The position numbers and the translations under genes were made by a program. DNA of 10,496 nucleotides. Origin: Candidatus Zixiibacteriota bacterium. Its GTDB lineage: Bacteria > Zixibacteria > MSB-5A5 > SM1-73. Where the stretch lies: the NCBI GenBank assembly GCA_029933635.1, contig JAOZNS010000082.1:1-10496 (forward strand), written 5' to 3'. Below the pieces are notes generated by a model. The model saw only the letters and a program-made list of their open reading frames with translations. It was not told the DNA's origin and did no database searches. This document shows, one piece after another, positions 1 through 7,033 of this stretch (within the stretch, counting starts at the first letter, position 1; the number at the start of each line of letters is the position of its first letter).

Positions 1-1
1 T

Positions 2-436
2 CTCTATGGATTGGAGGAGGATCTGATAAATAACGACGGAAATATCTCGAAGGATCCACGTTTTGGAAATCCAGCTCACGGGAATTTTCATCTCTGCTTC
101 GGGTCGCCATGCATTAATTCAGGAAATCCAAACAAACCAGTTCCTCCCGATGGTGGTGACCGTATCGATATCGGAGCTTTCGAATACACCTATCCAGATA
201 CCGTGCGCGGAGATGTGAACAGAGACGGATTGGTTGACTATGGAGATATAGATTACTTGGTTGATTTTCTCTCCGGGAAGACTCCCGTCTCTGAGCTCTA
301 TCAAGTCGGAGATCTTAACTGTGATGATAAAATAGACAAAAGCGACCTTAGCTATCTGTACAAATTTCTTTACTATTACGGATCCGAACCTTGCTCCACT
401 GCAAAAGGAAGCTTGGCTTCATTTAGGAACAAATAA
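2..436 (+). CDS. Secreted beta-helix-type protein with C-terminal dockerin-like domain (3' end only)
   Basis: The reading frame is open to the left edge, so the N-terminus lies outside the window and the TTG at 11 is probably not the real start. Residues below are counted from that TTG. Residues 15-60 contain a GSPCINSG segment followed by DIGAFEY, the ending typical of parallel beta-helix/right-handed repeat surface proteins. Residues 67-125 hold two dockerin type I-like repeats: GDVNRDGLVDYGD (acidic/Asn ligands D68, N70, D72, D76, D79) and GDLNCDDKIDKSD (D101, N103, D105, D109, D112). Each looks like an EF-hand-style Ca-binding loop followed by a helix (DYLVDFL, SYLYKFL). Such domains occur at the ends of exported proteins in many bacteria that have no cellulosome. 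A short tail (to FRNK) follows. The protein is probably extracellular or surface-attached; substrate and partner are unknown. The gene converges on the response-regulator gene. Confidence 0.8.
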   Translation, partial: LYGLEEDLINNDGNISKDPRFGNPAHGNFHLCFGSPCINSGNPNKPVPPDGGDRIDIGAFEYTYPDTVRGDVNRDGLVDYGDIDYLVDFLSGKTPVSELYQVGDLNCDDKIDKSDLSYLYKFLYYYGSEPCSTAKGSLASFRNK

Positions 437-456
437 AGATTGCTTGTGATGTCAGC

Positions 457-488
457 CTCTCGTCTGGAACAGATGTTCTGTTTGAGAG
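457..488. other. Interrupted inverted repeat between convergent genes
   Basis: In the 153-bp convergent gap, CTCTC (457-461) can pair with GAGAG (484-488), and AACAG (468-472) with CTGTT (478-482), around a 5-nt loop. No T-tract follows on either strand, so it is at best a weak or Rho-assisted 3'-end structure. The rest of the gap (437-589) shows nothing else I can support. Confidence 0.25.
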
Positions 489-589
489 ATAAGAAAACTA
501 CAGAAAAGCTTCACCTCGGGTTAAAGCTATCTATCTATTGTTGGGAATCAGTCTATGAGAAGTTAAGAAAGAAATTCATCCGTGATATA

Positions 590-1951
590 TTAAGTTTCAA
601 TTTTGTATTTTTTGATCTTTTCAAATAAGGTGGTATAATCAATCTTCAGCGCCTGAGCAGCTTTTCTTTTATTGCCCCGCACCTGATTGAGCACTCGAAT
701 TATAAAGGCTCTTTCAGCCTCAGCCTGAGCATATTGTCCCACCTCTTTTAATCCTGCACCCTCACGTAACCTGATCTCGTTGGGTGTGGGTATTCTTATC
801 GCCAGATGCTGGGGTTGAATGGTTTTGCCCTCGCACAAAATTATTGCCCTCTCTATAGTATTCTCCAGCTCCCTGACGTTGCCGGGCCAATGGTATTTAT
901 CCAAAAGGGATAAAGCCTCCTTGGAGATTTTCTTTTTGGGTTTTTTCATCTCTGCGCAATACTTTTTCACAAAATACTCAGCTAACTCCGGTATGTCCTC
1001 CCTTCTTTCCCTCAAAGGAGGAATGGTGATGGGAAACACGGACAATCTATAAAAAAGATCCTCCCGAAATTGATTTTTCTCAGTTGCCTTTTTTAAATCA
1101 GCATTGGAGGCGGCTATCACCCTGACATCTACCGATATGGTCTTGGTTCCTCCCAATCGTTCAAAGGTCTTGTCTTGGAGGACTCGAAGAAGCTTAGCCT
1201 GAAGGGCAATATCCAAGTCTCCAACCTCATCCAAAAAGATGGTGCCCCCTTGTGCTATCTCAAATTTTCCCATCTTCCGAGCCACAGATCCAGTATATGC
1301 ACCTCTTTCCGATCCGAAAAGCTCGTTTTCTAAAAGCTCTCTTGGTATGGCGGCACAGTTGATAGCTACATATGGACCCTTTCTTCTTCTGCTCAGCTCA
1401 TGTATGGCTCGTCCGAAAAGCTCTTTGCCTGTTCCTGATTCACCCAGAAGCAACACCGTGGTGTCAGAAGGAGCCACCTTCTTGATGAGCCTAGAGACCT
1501 CCTTCATCTTTTCGCACTTCCCTATAATCTCAGCATATCCTAAGTGGTGACCCAATTCTTCTCTTAGAAGAACGTTTTCTGCCCTCAATCTGCGATTCTC
1601 CAAGGCCCTTTTGATTAAAACGCTTAGATGATCTGTGTCGAAAGGTTTGGTGAGAAAATCGAAAGCTCCTCCCTTCATAGCCTCCACTGCCTTCTCTATG
1701 GTGCCATAGGCGGTCATCAGGATGACAGCCACATCATGATCCATCTCCTTTAATGAGGATAGCACCTCAATACCATCCATCTTGGGAAGCTTCAAATCTG
1801 TCAGCACCACATCGTATTTTCTTTCTTTGGCTTTCTCCAACCCCCTCTCACCATCCTTCACCCCTTCTACTTCATATCCCTCACTCTCCAAAGTTTTGGA
1901 GAGCATTTCTCTCATGCTATCCTTATCTTCAATCACTAAAATTGAAGGCAT
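590..1951 (-). CDS. NtrC/AtoC-family sigma-54-dependent response regulator
   Basis: This 453-aa protein has the full three-domain NtrC layout. Residues 1-120 are a receiver: acidic pocket E8/D9, likely phospho-acceptor D52 in LTDLKLP, T80, and K102 in TKPF. Residues 140-380 are an AAA+ sigma-54 interaction domain: Walker A GESGTGKE (170-177), Walker B GGTIFLDE (235-242), an arginine-rich FREDLFYRL segment, and WPGNVREL (355-362). Residues 411-453 are a Fis-type helix-turn-helix (GNKRKAAQALKIDYTTL). It should hydrolyse ATP to open sigma-54 promoters when phosphorylated. The sigma-54 contact loop reads GAYTGS (217-222) instead of the canonical GAFTGA. The ATG is supported by AAGGAGG five nt upstream. 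No histidine kinase is encoded beside it, so its signal and targets cannot be read here. It lies about 440 bp beyond the thermonuclease gene and is probably a separate unit. Confidence 0.95.
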   Translation of the reverse strand: MPSILVIEDKDSMREMLSKTLESEGYEVEGVKDGERGLEKAKERKYDVVLTDLKLPKMDGIEVLSSLKEMDHDVAVILMTAYGTIEKAVEAMKGGAFDFLTKPFDTDHLSVLIKRALENRRLRAENVLLREELGHHLGYAEIIGKCEKMKEVSRLIKKVAPSDTTVLLLGESGTGKELFGRAIHELSRRRKGPYVAINCAAIPRELLENELFGSERGAYTGSVARKMGKFEIAQGGTIFLDEVGDLDIALQAKLLRVLQDKTFERLGGTKTISVDVRVIAASNADLKKATEKNQFREDLFYRLSVFPITIPPLRERREDIPELAEYFVKKYCAEMKKPKKKISKEALSLLDKYHWPGNVRELENTIERAIILCEGKTIQPQHLAIRIPTPNEIRLREGAGLKEVGQYAQAEAERAFIIRVLNQVRGNKRKAAQALKIDYTTLFEKIKKYKIET

Positions 1952-1956
1952 AGCCC

Positions 1957-1963
1957 CCTCCTT
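1957..1963 (-). promoter_or_regulatory. Ribosome binding site of the response-regulator gene
   Basis: On the minus strand the sequence is AAGGAGG, followed by 5 nt and the ATG at 1951. It is the strongest Shine-Dalgarno in the window and fixes the start of the gene. Confidence 0.75.
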
Positions 1964-2005
1964 GTTGTCAAAAAAGATTCCTTGAGTCCTTTGAAAAACC
2001 CTGTT

Positions 2006-2024
2006 GCAGGGCTGGAAGCCCTGC
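2006..2024. repeat. Perfect GC-rich palindrome, REP-like
   Basis: GCAGGGCT (2006-2013), loop GGA, then AGCCCTGC (2017-2024): an 8-bp perfect stem, far more GC-rich than its surroundings. Short GC-rich intergenic hairpins of this type are typical of REP elements mobilised by REP-associated tyrosine (RAYT) transposases. No transposase is present here. On the minus strand it is followed after a few bases by a GTTTTT run, so it could double as a weak terminator. Confidence 0.5.
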
Positions 2025-2242
2025 CTACGGGGCGAAAGCTATCGATTGTCGCAGGTGAGGCAATCATCTCCCCTCATTTTCTTACATGTTTTCAGAGACC
2101 TTCTCTTCATGAAAAAACTATCATCTCACGTCTGAAATGATCGACACAAGTTGCCATCTCTTTCGATTGAGAAGCAAGATTGTATGAAAAATGGGCAAGG
2201 GCTCGACAAGGCTGGCAGAGGAACTTCAATACCTCTTGGAGA

Positions 2243-2299
2243 ACCTCGTCCCCTATCCTCCTCTCCATAAAATGGAGAGGGAGAACAAGGAGGAGAGGT
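2243..2299. repeat. Imperfect 57-bp inverted repeat (MITE/REP-like)
   Basis: The core is CCTCTCCA (2260-2267), loop TAAAA, TGGAGAGG (2273-2280), a perfect 8-bp stem. The outer arms continue imperfectly, from ACCTCGTCC at 2243 to GGAGGAGAGGT ending at 2299. Long pyrimidine/purine palindromes with a CTCTCC/GGAGAG core are a common form of dispersed intergenic repeat in bacterial genomes. No transposase ORF or target-site duplication was identified. Confidence 0.45.
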
Positions 2300-2390
2300 A
2301 ATCAGACAAAATCTTTGCTACTTCGGAAATAAAAATTGCAGAAGCTGAATAACATCGGCATTTCCTATGTCGATGTATCAAGAGAACACT

Positions 2391-3017
2391 TTACGGCTCA
2401 CAATATCGACAGGGACTGAAGCAGGAATCTAAAGCCTCGTCTCTGGTTTTGAAGATTATTTTGTTTCTTTCTGCCATTTGTAGAGCGTATTTGCAATCAG
2501 GTCGGTGAAATCGGAAGGAATGTTTGTTTCCTATATAATATTGCTCCCTTTCCGGAATCGGAATTGACCATATGCCGACTTTTTCTTTTCTTGCTTGTCT
2601 CTGCAGAGCGCAAAAATAATCTCTGTGTTTTAAATTCGGTGGATGAGTATATACCCAAGCTAGACCTCTTTTGATTAACTCAGCGTTAAGCAAAAGGCTG
2701 TCCACCCAAACATAGGCTAAGGTCCTTCCCCAAGTATCCTTCCTCTCCAAATCATATTCCAAGGCAATCTTTCCATTTTTCAATAGCTCCTGATTGGCTT
2801 TTACCGCTTCCCAGAAAAAAGGTTCACCTTCCTCAGGCGTATCTATCCCAACAAATCTTACTATATCACCATTCTGCAACACTATGGAATCCCCGTCTAT
2901 CACCTTTGTTATCTTCCAACGACCGGGGTGAGGATAAAAAATTAGAATTAAAACAGCTACGGCTAATACGAAGGCCAGATAGAATATCCATCTGATCTTA
3001 ATTGGACCATTTTTCAT
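2391..3017 (-). CDS. Membrane-anchored thermonuclease (SNase family) with Ada-like Cys tail
   Basis: The protein has 208 aa. Residues 10-28 form a hydrophobic segment after a basic N-terminus, giving a membrane anchor or uncleaved signal; no lipobox is seen. Residues 33-152 are a staphylococcal-nuclease OB fold. The catalytic and calcium-binding set is complete: DGDS (D43), R54 in VRFVGIDTPE, D59, T60, E62, and R98 in WGR, corresponding to D21, R35, D40, T41, E43 and R87 of the S. aureus enzyme. Residues 160-208 resemble the Ada metal-binding region, with H171, C175, C203 and C206 as possible Zn ligands and an extra C199. It should hydrolyse DNA/RNA phosphodiester bonds with Ca2+, probably outside the cytoplasm. 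It follows rad50 by 76 bp on the same strand, so cotranscription is possible. The ribosome binding site is weak. Confidence 0.92.
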   Translation of the reverse strand: MKNGPIKIRWIFYLAFVLAVAVLILIFYPHPGRWKITKVIDGDSIVLQNGDIVRFVGIDTPEEGEPFFWEAVKANQELLKNGKIALEYDLERKDTWGRTLAYVWVDSLLLNAELIKRGLAWVYTHPPNLKHRDYFCALQRQARKEKVGIWSIPIPEREQYYIGNKHSFRFHRPDCKYALQMAERNKIIFKTRDEALDSCFSPCRYCEP

Positions 3018-3093
3018 TTGGAGCTTAAGTTTTTGAATTTTTGGTTGCCGAAAGATAAGCTAAAGTTCTCTTTTTAGCCAATGGCTTCGTTTC

Positions 3094-5487
3094 TTACTGC
3101 AACAACAACTCGCTTGAGCCATCTTCGTTCTCCGTCACGTAGACTAAATTCTCCACTGAATCTTTGATATCGTCAATATGGGTGATCAAGAATATCTGCC
3201 TGAATCTATTTTTCAATCGGGCCAGTGCATTTAAGATATTCTCCTTTCGGAGCATATCTTGACTGCCGAAGATCTCATCTAATATGATGAAGGAGAATCC
3301 CACCTGGCTGGATTCGGAGATTAAAAGAGAGATGGCTATTCGAAGACACAGATTTGCTAAATCCGTCTCTCCGCCAGAGAAGCGGGTTATGGGAAACTTT
3401 TCCCCTTGGTCATAGATGTAGATTTCATAATCCTCATCCAGCTCCAAATCTTGATATCTGTTTTCACATAATTCTAAAAACAAATCTTTGGCATAGCGAG
3501 AAAGGGTAGGCCTTATTCGACCGATCAGAGAGACCCTGAAATCTGAAAATAACAGATCCAACTTCTCCAAATACCTTTGTTCTTCCTCCCATACCTTTAT
3601 GTTTCGTTCCACCTGAATGGCATTTTTGATCTCCTCCTCCAGACGGTCGATTTCGTTTGCCATCATCTCCATCTGATGATCAATATCCTTTAAAGTCAGT
3701 TCATTTGAATGAACCTCCTTTCTTTTCTCCTCCAATTTTTTTTCTACATCCTGATATTCGCCTTCCGAAAAACTAAGCTTCGCAATTGCCCCTTTTATTT
3801 TTTTCTCCTCTTGAGTGACTTTTTGTATCTTTTCCTTCAACTCGTTTATGCTGCTCTCCACCTTGGGTAATCTCCTTAGCTGGGAGGTGAGTTCAGTTGA
3901 TCTCTGCTTTAGTTTTTCCAAATTTTCTAACTTTTCTTTAAGCTCCTTGTGATGGAAAGGGTCATATTCTACATCACCTAAGTTCTGCAAAACCTCTTTT
4001 AAAGAGAGAAGGGTTTTCTCTTTTTCTTTTAAACCCCTTTCCAAATTTTGCTTCTCTCCCTCCAATCTGGAAAATCCCTCCAAAGAATTTTGTAACTTTT
4101 CCTTCTGCGTTTCCCACACAAGTTTTTCTTTTTTTAAATCTTGCCCCTTGTCCTTTATCCTTTTCCTTTCCCCTTCTATGGCGTTCAACCGTTTTTCTAA
4201 ATGATTCTGTTCCTCTAAAAGATGCTGTCTGATCTTATGGTAATCGGAGCCCATAGGTCTTAAACAGCGGTCGCATACCGAATCGGGACCGAGTTCCTCT
4301 ATATGTTTCAACTGCAACTCCAACCTGTTTTTTTCATCTTTTAGAGACTTATAAGATGCTTCCACCTTCATGTATAAGCTTCTCGTTTGCTCCAACTCCT
4401 TCTCCATCAAGGTTAACTTCTCTTTTGCCCCCTTTAGATCCTTTTCCATCCTTTCCTTGGGCTCCAGCTCTTTTTTTATCAAAGCCAATCTTTTTCGATC
4501 CGAGGCAAGCGAGGCTTCAATATCCTTGATCTGATTTTGTGTGACTTTTTGGTGTTCTGCTTTTATCCTTCGTTCATCTAAGATGGAAACCTTCCTTTTG
4601 GTCTCCTCATAAGGGATCAAAAGCTCCTTCAGTTTTTCTCTCTCCGAATCCAGAGCCACCAGATTCGCCTTCTCCCCTTCCTGTGATTTTAGCTGAGCTC
4701 TAAGGCTTTGTATCTGGGTTTGGATTATGCCTTTTTCTTGGTTGAGGCGAATATGTTCTTCATATTTCGACTTCAGGCTCTTGTGGAGTTCTTCTATTTC
4801 CTTAAAGTAGATAAACTCAGAGTTAAACTTTTGTTTTGTGTCCTTAAATTTTTCCTTCAGAGAAGACAAAACTTTGAACTTTTCCTTCTTTTGTTCACGA
4901 AGAGCGCCTTTGTCCTTCAGATGCGACCGATTAAGCTCAAGCTTTATCTCAAGCTCTCTTTTGTCGGCTCGCAGGCTCTTCAAAGCAGTATCCACAATTT
5001 CGATTCCCAGCATGCGAGCCAAGAGCTCTTTCCTTTTATGTGGCTGAAAATCAGAAAGGGTGTTTAGTTCCCTTTGTTTGGCATAAAAGGAGGTCATAAA
5101 AGCTCTATAGTCCATGTCCAGGGTTTTCTGAATAAATTGATTGACTGAATTGTTTCCTCGGGCTATTACTTTTTTATTTATGATCACCGAAGCATCCACC
5201 ATGTGAGATGTTCCCCTTAGCTCACGCACTACCTGAAAGTGGTCTCCATTCATTTCAAAATCCAAAATCACCCGACACGCCTCCATTTTGGAAGCGAAGA
5301 TGGATTTAATTTGATCTTTGCTGGTGCGAGAGGCATCGGTGCCAAAAAGGGTCCAGGCAACAGCCTCCATCAAGGTGGATTTTCCGGCGCCGTTGTTCCC
5401 TATGATTCCCACCATCCCATCCGGGAACTCCAGCTCCGCCTGCTTAAATCTTCTATAATTCTGCAGTTGAATTCTTTGAAGATACAT
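3094..5487 (-). CDS. rad50: Rad50/SbcC-type SMC-family DNA-repair ATPase
   Basis: This 797-aa protein, nearer archaeal Rad50 than bacterial SbcC (usually over 1000 aa) in size, has the full Rad50 architecture. There is an N-terminal ATPase lobe with Walker A GNNGAGKST (30-38). A long charged coiled coil runs roughly over 170-640, broken by a zinc hook C405-x-x-C408 (VCDRCLRPMG). The C-terminal lobe has the ABC signature FSGGE (703-707), Walker B FIILDE (733-738), the D-loop FGSQD, and H770 in LITH. Two subunits would dimerise on ATP, bind Mre11 at the coil base, and tether or open DNA ends for processing. The gene follows mre11 after a 165-bp gap, the usual pairing. A small TTGAG/CTCAA hairpin lies just upstream of the ATG and there is no strong Shine-Dalgarno. 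Confidence 0.96.
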   Translation of the reverse strand: MYLQRIQLQNYRRFKQAELEFPDGMVGIIGNNGAGKSTLMEAVAWTLFGTDASRTSKDQIKSIFASKMEACRVILDFEMNGDHFQVVRELRGTSHMVDASVIINKKVIARGNNSVNQFIQKTLDMDYRAFMTSFYAKQRELNTLSDFQPHKRKELLARMLGIEIVDTALKSLRADKRELEIKLELNRSHLKDKGALREQKKEKFKVLSSLKEKFKDTKQKFNSEFIYFKEIEELHKSLKSKYEEHIRLNQEKGIIQTQIQSLRAQLKSQEGEKANLVALDSEREKLKELLIPYEETKRKVSILDERRIKAEHQKVTQNQIKDIEASLASDRKRLALIKKELEPKERMEKDLKGAKEKLTLMEKELEQTRSLYMKVEASYKSLKDEKNRLELQLKHIEELGPDSVCDRCLRPMGSDYHKIRQHLLEEQNHLEKRLNAIEGERKRIKDKGQDLKKEKLVWETQKEKLQNSLEGFSRLEGEKQNLERGLKEKEKTLLSLKEVLQNLGDVEYDPFHHKELKEKLENLEKLKQRSTELTSQLRRLPKVESSINELKEKIQKVTQEEKKIKGAIAKLSFSEGEYQDVEKKLEEKRKEVHSNELTLKDIDHQMEMMANEIDRLEEEIKNAIQVERNIKVWEEEQRYLEKLDLLFSDFRVSLIGRIRPTLSRYAKDLFLELCENRYQDLELDEDYEIYIYDQGEKFPITRFSGGETDLANLCLRIAISLLISESSQVGFSFIILDEIFGSQDMLRKENILNALARLKNRFRQIFLITHIDDIKDSVENLVYVTENEDGSSELLLQ

Positions 5488-5652
5488 ATCTCAAAAAAAT
5501 TGAGGCTCTTCTCTAAAAAAGTTGGATCCTATGAACATTGATATGAATACTTGGAAAATAGAAGTTTCATCTCCTACCTTCCTCCCTCCATTATATAAAG
5601 AGGTGAAATGGAACGATGTTCTTTGAATTAACATCTTCTTAGCCTTTGGCAC
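5488..5652 (-). other. mre11-rad50 spacer with possible leader signals
   Basis: This spacer is long for two genes of one complex. On the minus strand it holds a GATGTT...AACATC inverted repeat (5615-5620 with 5630-5635) and a TATAAT hexamer (5590-5595) with no good -35 at 16-18 bp. A purine-rich Shine-Dalgarno-like stretch leads into a 13-codon ORF (5570-5529), and CTCAA/TTGAG arms (5490-5504) touch the rad50 start. An internal promoter or translational control of rad50 is possible but unproven. Confidence 0.3.
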
Positions 5653-6789
5653 TCAAGTTCGTTCCTCCCCTTCTTGTGGTGTCACAGATAAATATTTCAA
5701 GCCCAACTCAAGCAACCTGTGCTTCTTCAGATTCTCCACCGGCACCTGTTTTAGAAATTCCTCGAATTCGATGTTCAGTTTACCAATGGATGATTTTCCT
5801 GGTTGATCCTTTACCTTTTCTTCCTTTTTCTCAAATCTTAAGTCAAAGTGAAAAGCCTTCGACTTAAGTTCAGCAATTTTGCGAAAATCGATAGAATTGT
5901 ATATATGTTCCGGGATGTCTTTGACCTTTAATCTCACTATCTTCTCAGCGATGTCTTCGGTTTCGGTCCTTTTCTCAATTTCCTGTAAGATTTGTTCCTG
6001 ATCTAAATTCTTAGCATTGATGAAAGGTAGCTCAATCATATCTCGCGTGGACACTGGATGAAATTTTATCTGTTTGTCCTTCAAATTAACTTCCACAAAT
6101 CCCTTCTTTTGACCCAACTCAGCTAAGGACAATCTTTCGGTGGATCCGGCATAATATGCGTCAGATTTCACTTGGCAAAAACGGTGATAATGCCCCAGGG
6201 CCACATAATCAAAGGGGAGCTCCAGATAGGAGGAAGGAATCTGTTGCTCCGCCAGCTCGCCCATGGAGAACTCAGGAATTCCTGCCACTACTCCATGTAA
6301 CATCAGAATGTTAAACCTATCTTGACCATCAACTCTCACCTTGGCTACCTCATTGGCAAAATCTTCCTGATTCAGACAATGAGGAATGGCATGGATGGTA
6401 GTTTTCTCCAGCTTTATCTGTTCATACCGATTTCTATATACCAGATGAAGGTAAGGAGATAATACCTCAAAAAATGAAAAAACCGATCCTACCGCTCGTT
6501 GCTTCGGAGTATCATGGTTTCCCGATATGATCACCATGGGGATTTGCAAGCTGACGATTCGCAAAATCTGCCTGATGGCAAAATTGATGATTCGATTGGT
6601 GGGTCTGACCGAGTGAAAGAGGTCACCGGTATGCAGAACGAAATCGGGTTTAAGCTGGATGATCTGATCAATTGCAAATTCAAAAGATTTGCAGATATCT
6701 TCTTCCCGCTGGTTGAAGCCAGAAGGTGAGAGCTTTCGGGAAAATCCACTTGCTCCCAGATGGCTATCCGATACGTGAACAAATCGCAT
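5653..6789 (-). CDS. mre11: Mre11/SbcD-type DNA-repair nuclease
   Basis: This 378-aa calcineurin-like phosphoesterase has the five Mre11 phosphoesterase motifs: D8 and H10 (HVSDSHLG), D56 (HTGDLFH), N91-H92-D93 (SGNHD), H165 (LHG), and H200/H202 (LGHYH). These residues bind two Mn ions and cut DNA by 3'-5' exonuclease and endonuclease action. Residues after about 240 form the capping domain. The C-terminal segment (330-370) is amphipathic and matches the position of the Rad50-binding helices. It should form an M2R2 complex with the adjacent rad50 product and start processing of double-strand breaks. The gene lies 244 bp after herA and 165 bp before rad50. The ATG lacks a strong Shine-Dalgarno, but the first motif begins at residue 5, so the start is well placed. 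Confidence 0.95.
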   Translation of the reverse strand: MRFVHVSDSHLGASGFSRKLSPSGFNQREEDICKSFEFAIDQIIQLKPDFVLHTGDLFHSVRPTNRIINFAIRQILRIVSLQIPMVIISGNHDTPKQRAVGSVFSFFEVLSPYLHLVYRNRYEQIKLEKTTIHAIPHCLNQEDFANEVAKVRVDGQDRFNILMLHGVVAGIPEFSMGELAEQQIPSSYLELPFDYVALGHYHRFCQVKSDAYYAGSTERLSLAELGQKKGFVEVNLKDKQIKFHPVSTRDMIELPFINAKNLDQEQILQEIEKRTETEDIAEKIVRLKVKDIPEHIYNSIDFRKIAELKSKAFHFDLRFEKKEEKVKDQPGKSSIGKLNIEFEEFLKQVPVENLKKHRLLELGLKYLSVTPQEGEERT

Positions 6790-6851
6790 AAGAAGGTAAA
6801 TTATCCGTTAATTGGATTCTGCCTAACCGCTGAGAGAGCTCCCTCTTGGAG

Positions 6852-6953
6852 TTAGACCTTTTCTTTTCTGGAAGAAAGGAGTGGATGGCTAACCCTCTCC
6901 ACAAGGATCCACATACCCAAAATAATCCATATAATAAAATCTGGGAACGCCAT
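6852..6953 (-). CDS. Possible 33-aa single-span membrane peptide (doubtful)
   Basis: This ATG-started frame in the 244-bp herA-mre11 gap encodes a 33-aa peptide. Residues 6-20 are strongly hydrophobic (FIIWIILGMWILVER) and the tail is basic (SSRKEKV), the profile of a small single-pass membrane protein. No good Shine-Dalgarno precedes it, and an overlapping 87-codon frame (7027-6764) is also hydrophobic here, so the signal may reflect only the T-rich base composition. I do not recognise a family. It should be treated as a candidate. Confidence 0.18.
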   Translation of the reverse strand: MAFPDFIIWIILGMWILVERVSHPLLSSRKEKV

Positions 6954-7033
6954 CTTTTGCAAAAGGAAGCTATGATCTTAAATTCCTTTGTCTTATTAGT
7001 AAAAACCCCTAAGCTCCGACACTCCATCCACCC

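Larger units (their letters stand above)
1952..2390. other. Gene-free intergenic region carrying two palindromic elements
   Basis: This stretch of about 440 bp lies between the thermonuclease and response-regulator genes. I find no credible ORF on either strand; the longest frames are under 40 codons and lack recognisable protein character. It contains two separate palindromes (2006-2024 and 2243-2299, listed individually) and the response-regulator ribosome binding site. I recognise no tRNA or other known structured RNA here. The response-regulator promoter should lie here, but no convincing -35/-10 pair stands out; a TTGACA on the minus strand sits too close to the ATG to be its -35. Confidence 0.6.

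Noticed and set aside
449..628. Plus-strand frame of about 60 codons after the dockerin gene
   Set aside because: It overlaps the 3' end of the response-regulator gene, shows no domain character, and starts without a Shine-Dalgarno.
2055..2080. GTGAGG...CCTCAT hairpin followed by TTTT on the plus strand
   Set aside because: The stem is short with a G-U closing pair and a 12-nt loop, and there is no plus-strand gene for it to terminate.
2191..2301. 36-residue plus-strand frame, rich in Glu and Leu
   Set aside because: It runs through the palindromic repeat, has a stop just upstream in frame, and has no ribosome binding site; its composition comes from the purine-rich repeat arm.
4708..5067. 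119-codon plus-strand frame inside rad50
   Set aside because: It is an antisense shadow of the coiled-coil coding sequence; the opposite strand encodes clear Rad50 motifs in continuous frame.
5647..5663. TTGGCACTCAAGTTCGTT, resembling a sigma-54 promoter on the plus strand
   Set aside because: The -12 element has CG where GC is required, it lies inside the end of mre11, and no plus-strand gene follows.
6954..6965. Perfect 12-bp palindrome CTTTTGCAAAAG
   Set aside because: One or more 12-bp palindromes are expected by chance in a 10-kb window, and it has no second copy or promoter context.
6764..7027. 87-codon minus-strand frame starting 6 nt after herA
   Set aside because: It overruns the mre11 start, has no recognisable domain, and its composition is like non-coding sequence. 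It cannot be excluded fully but is not supported.
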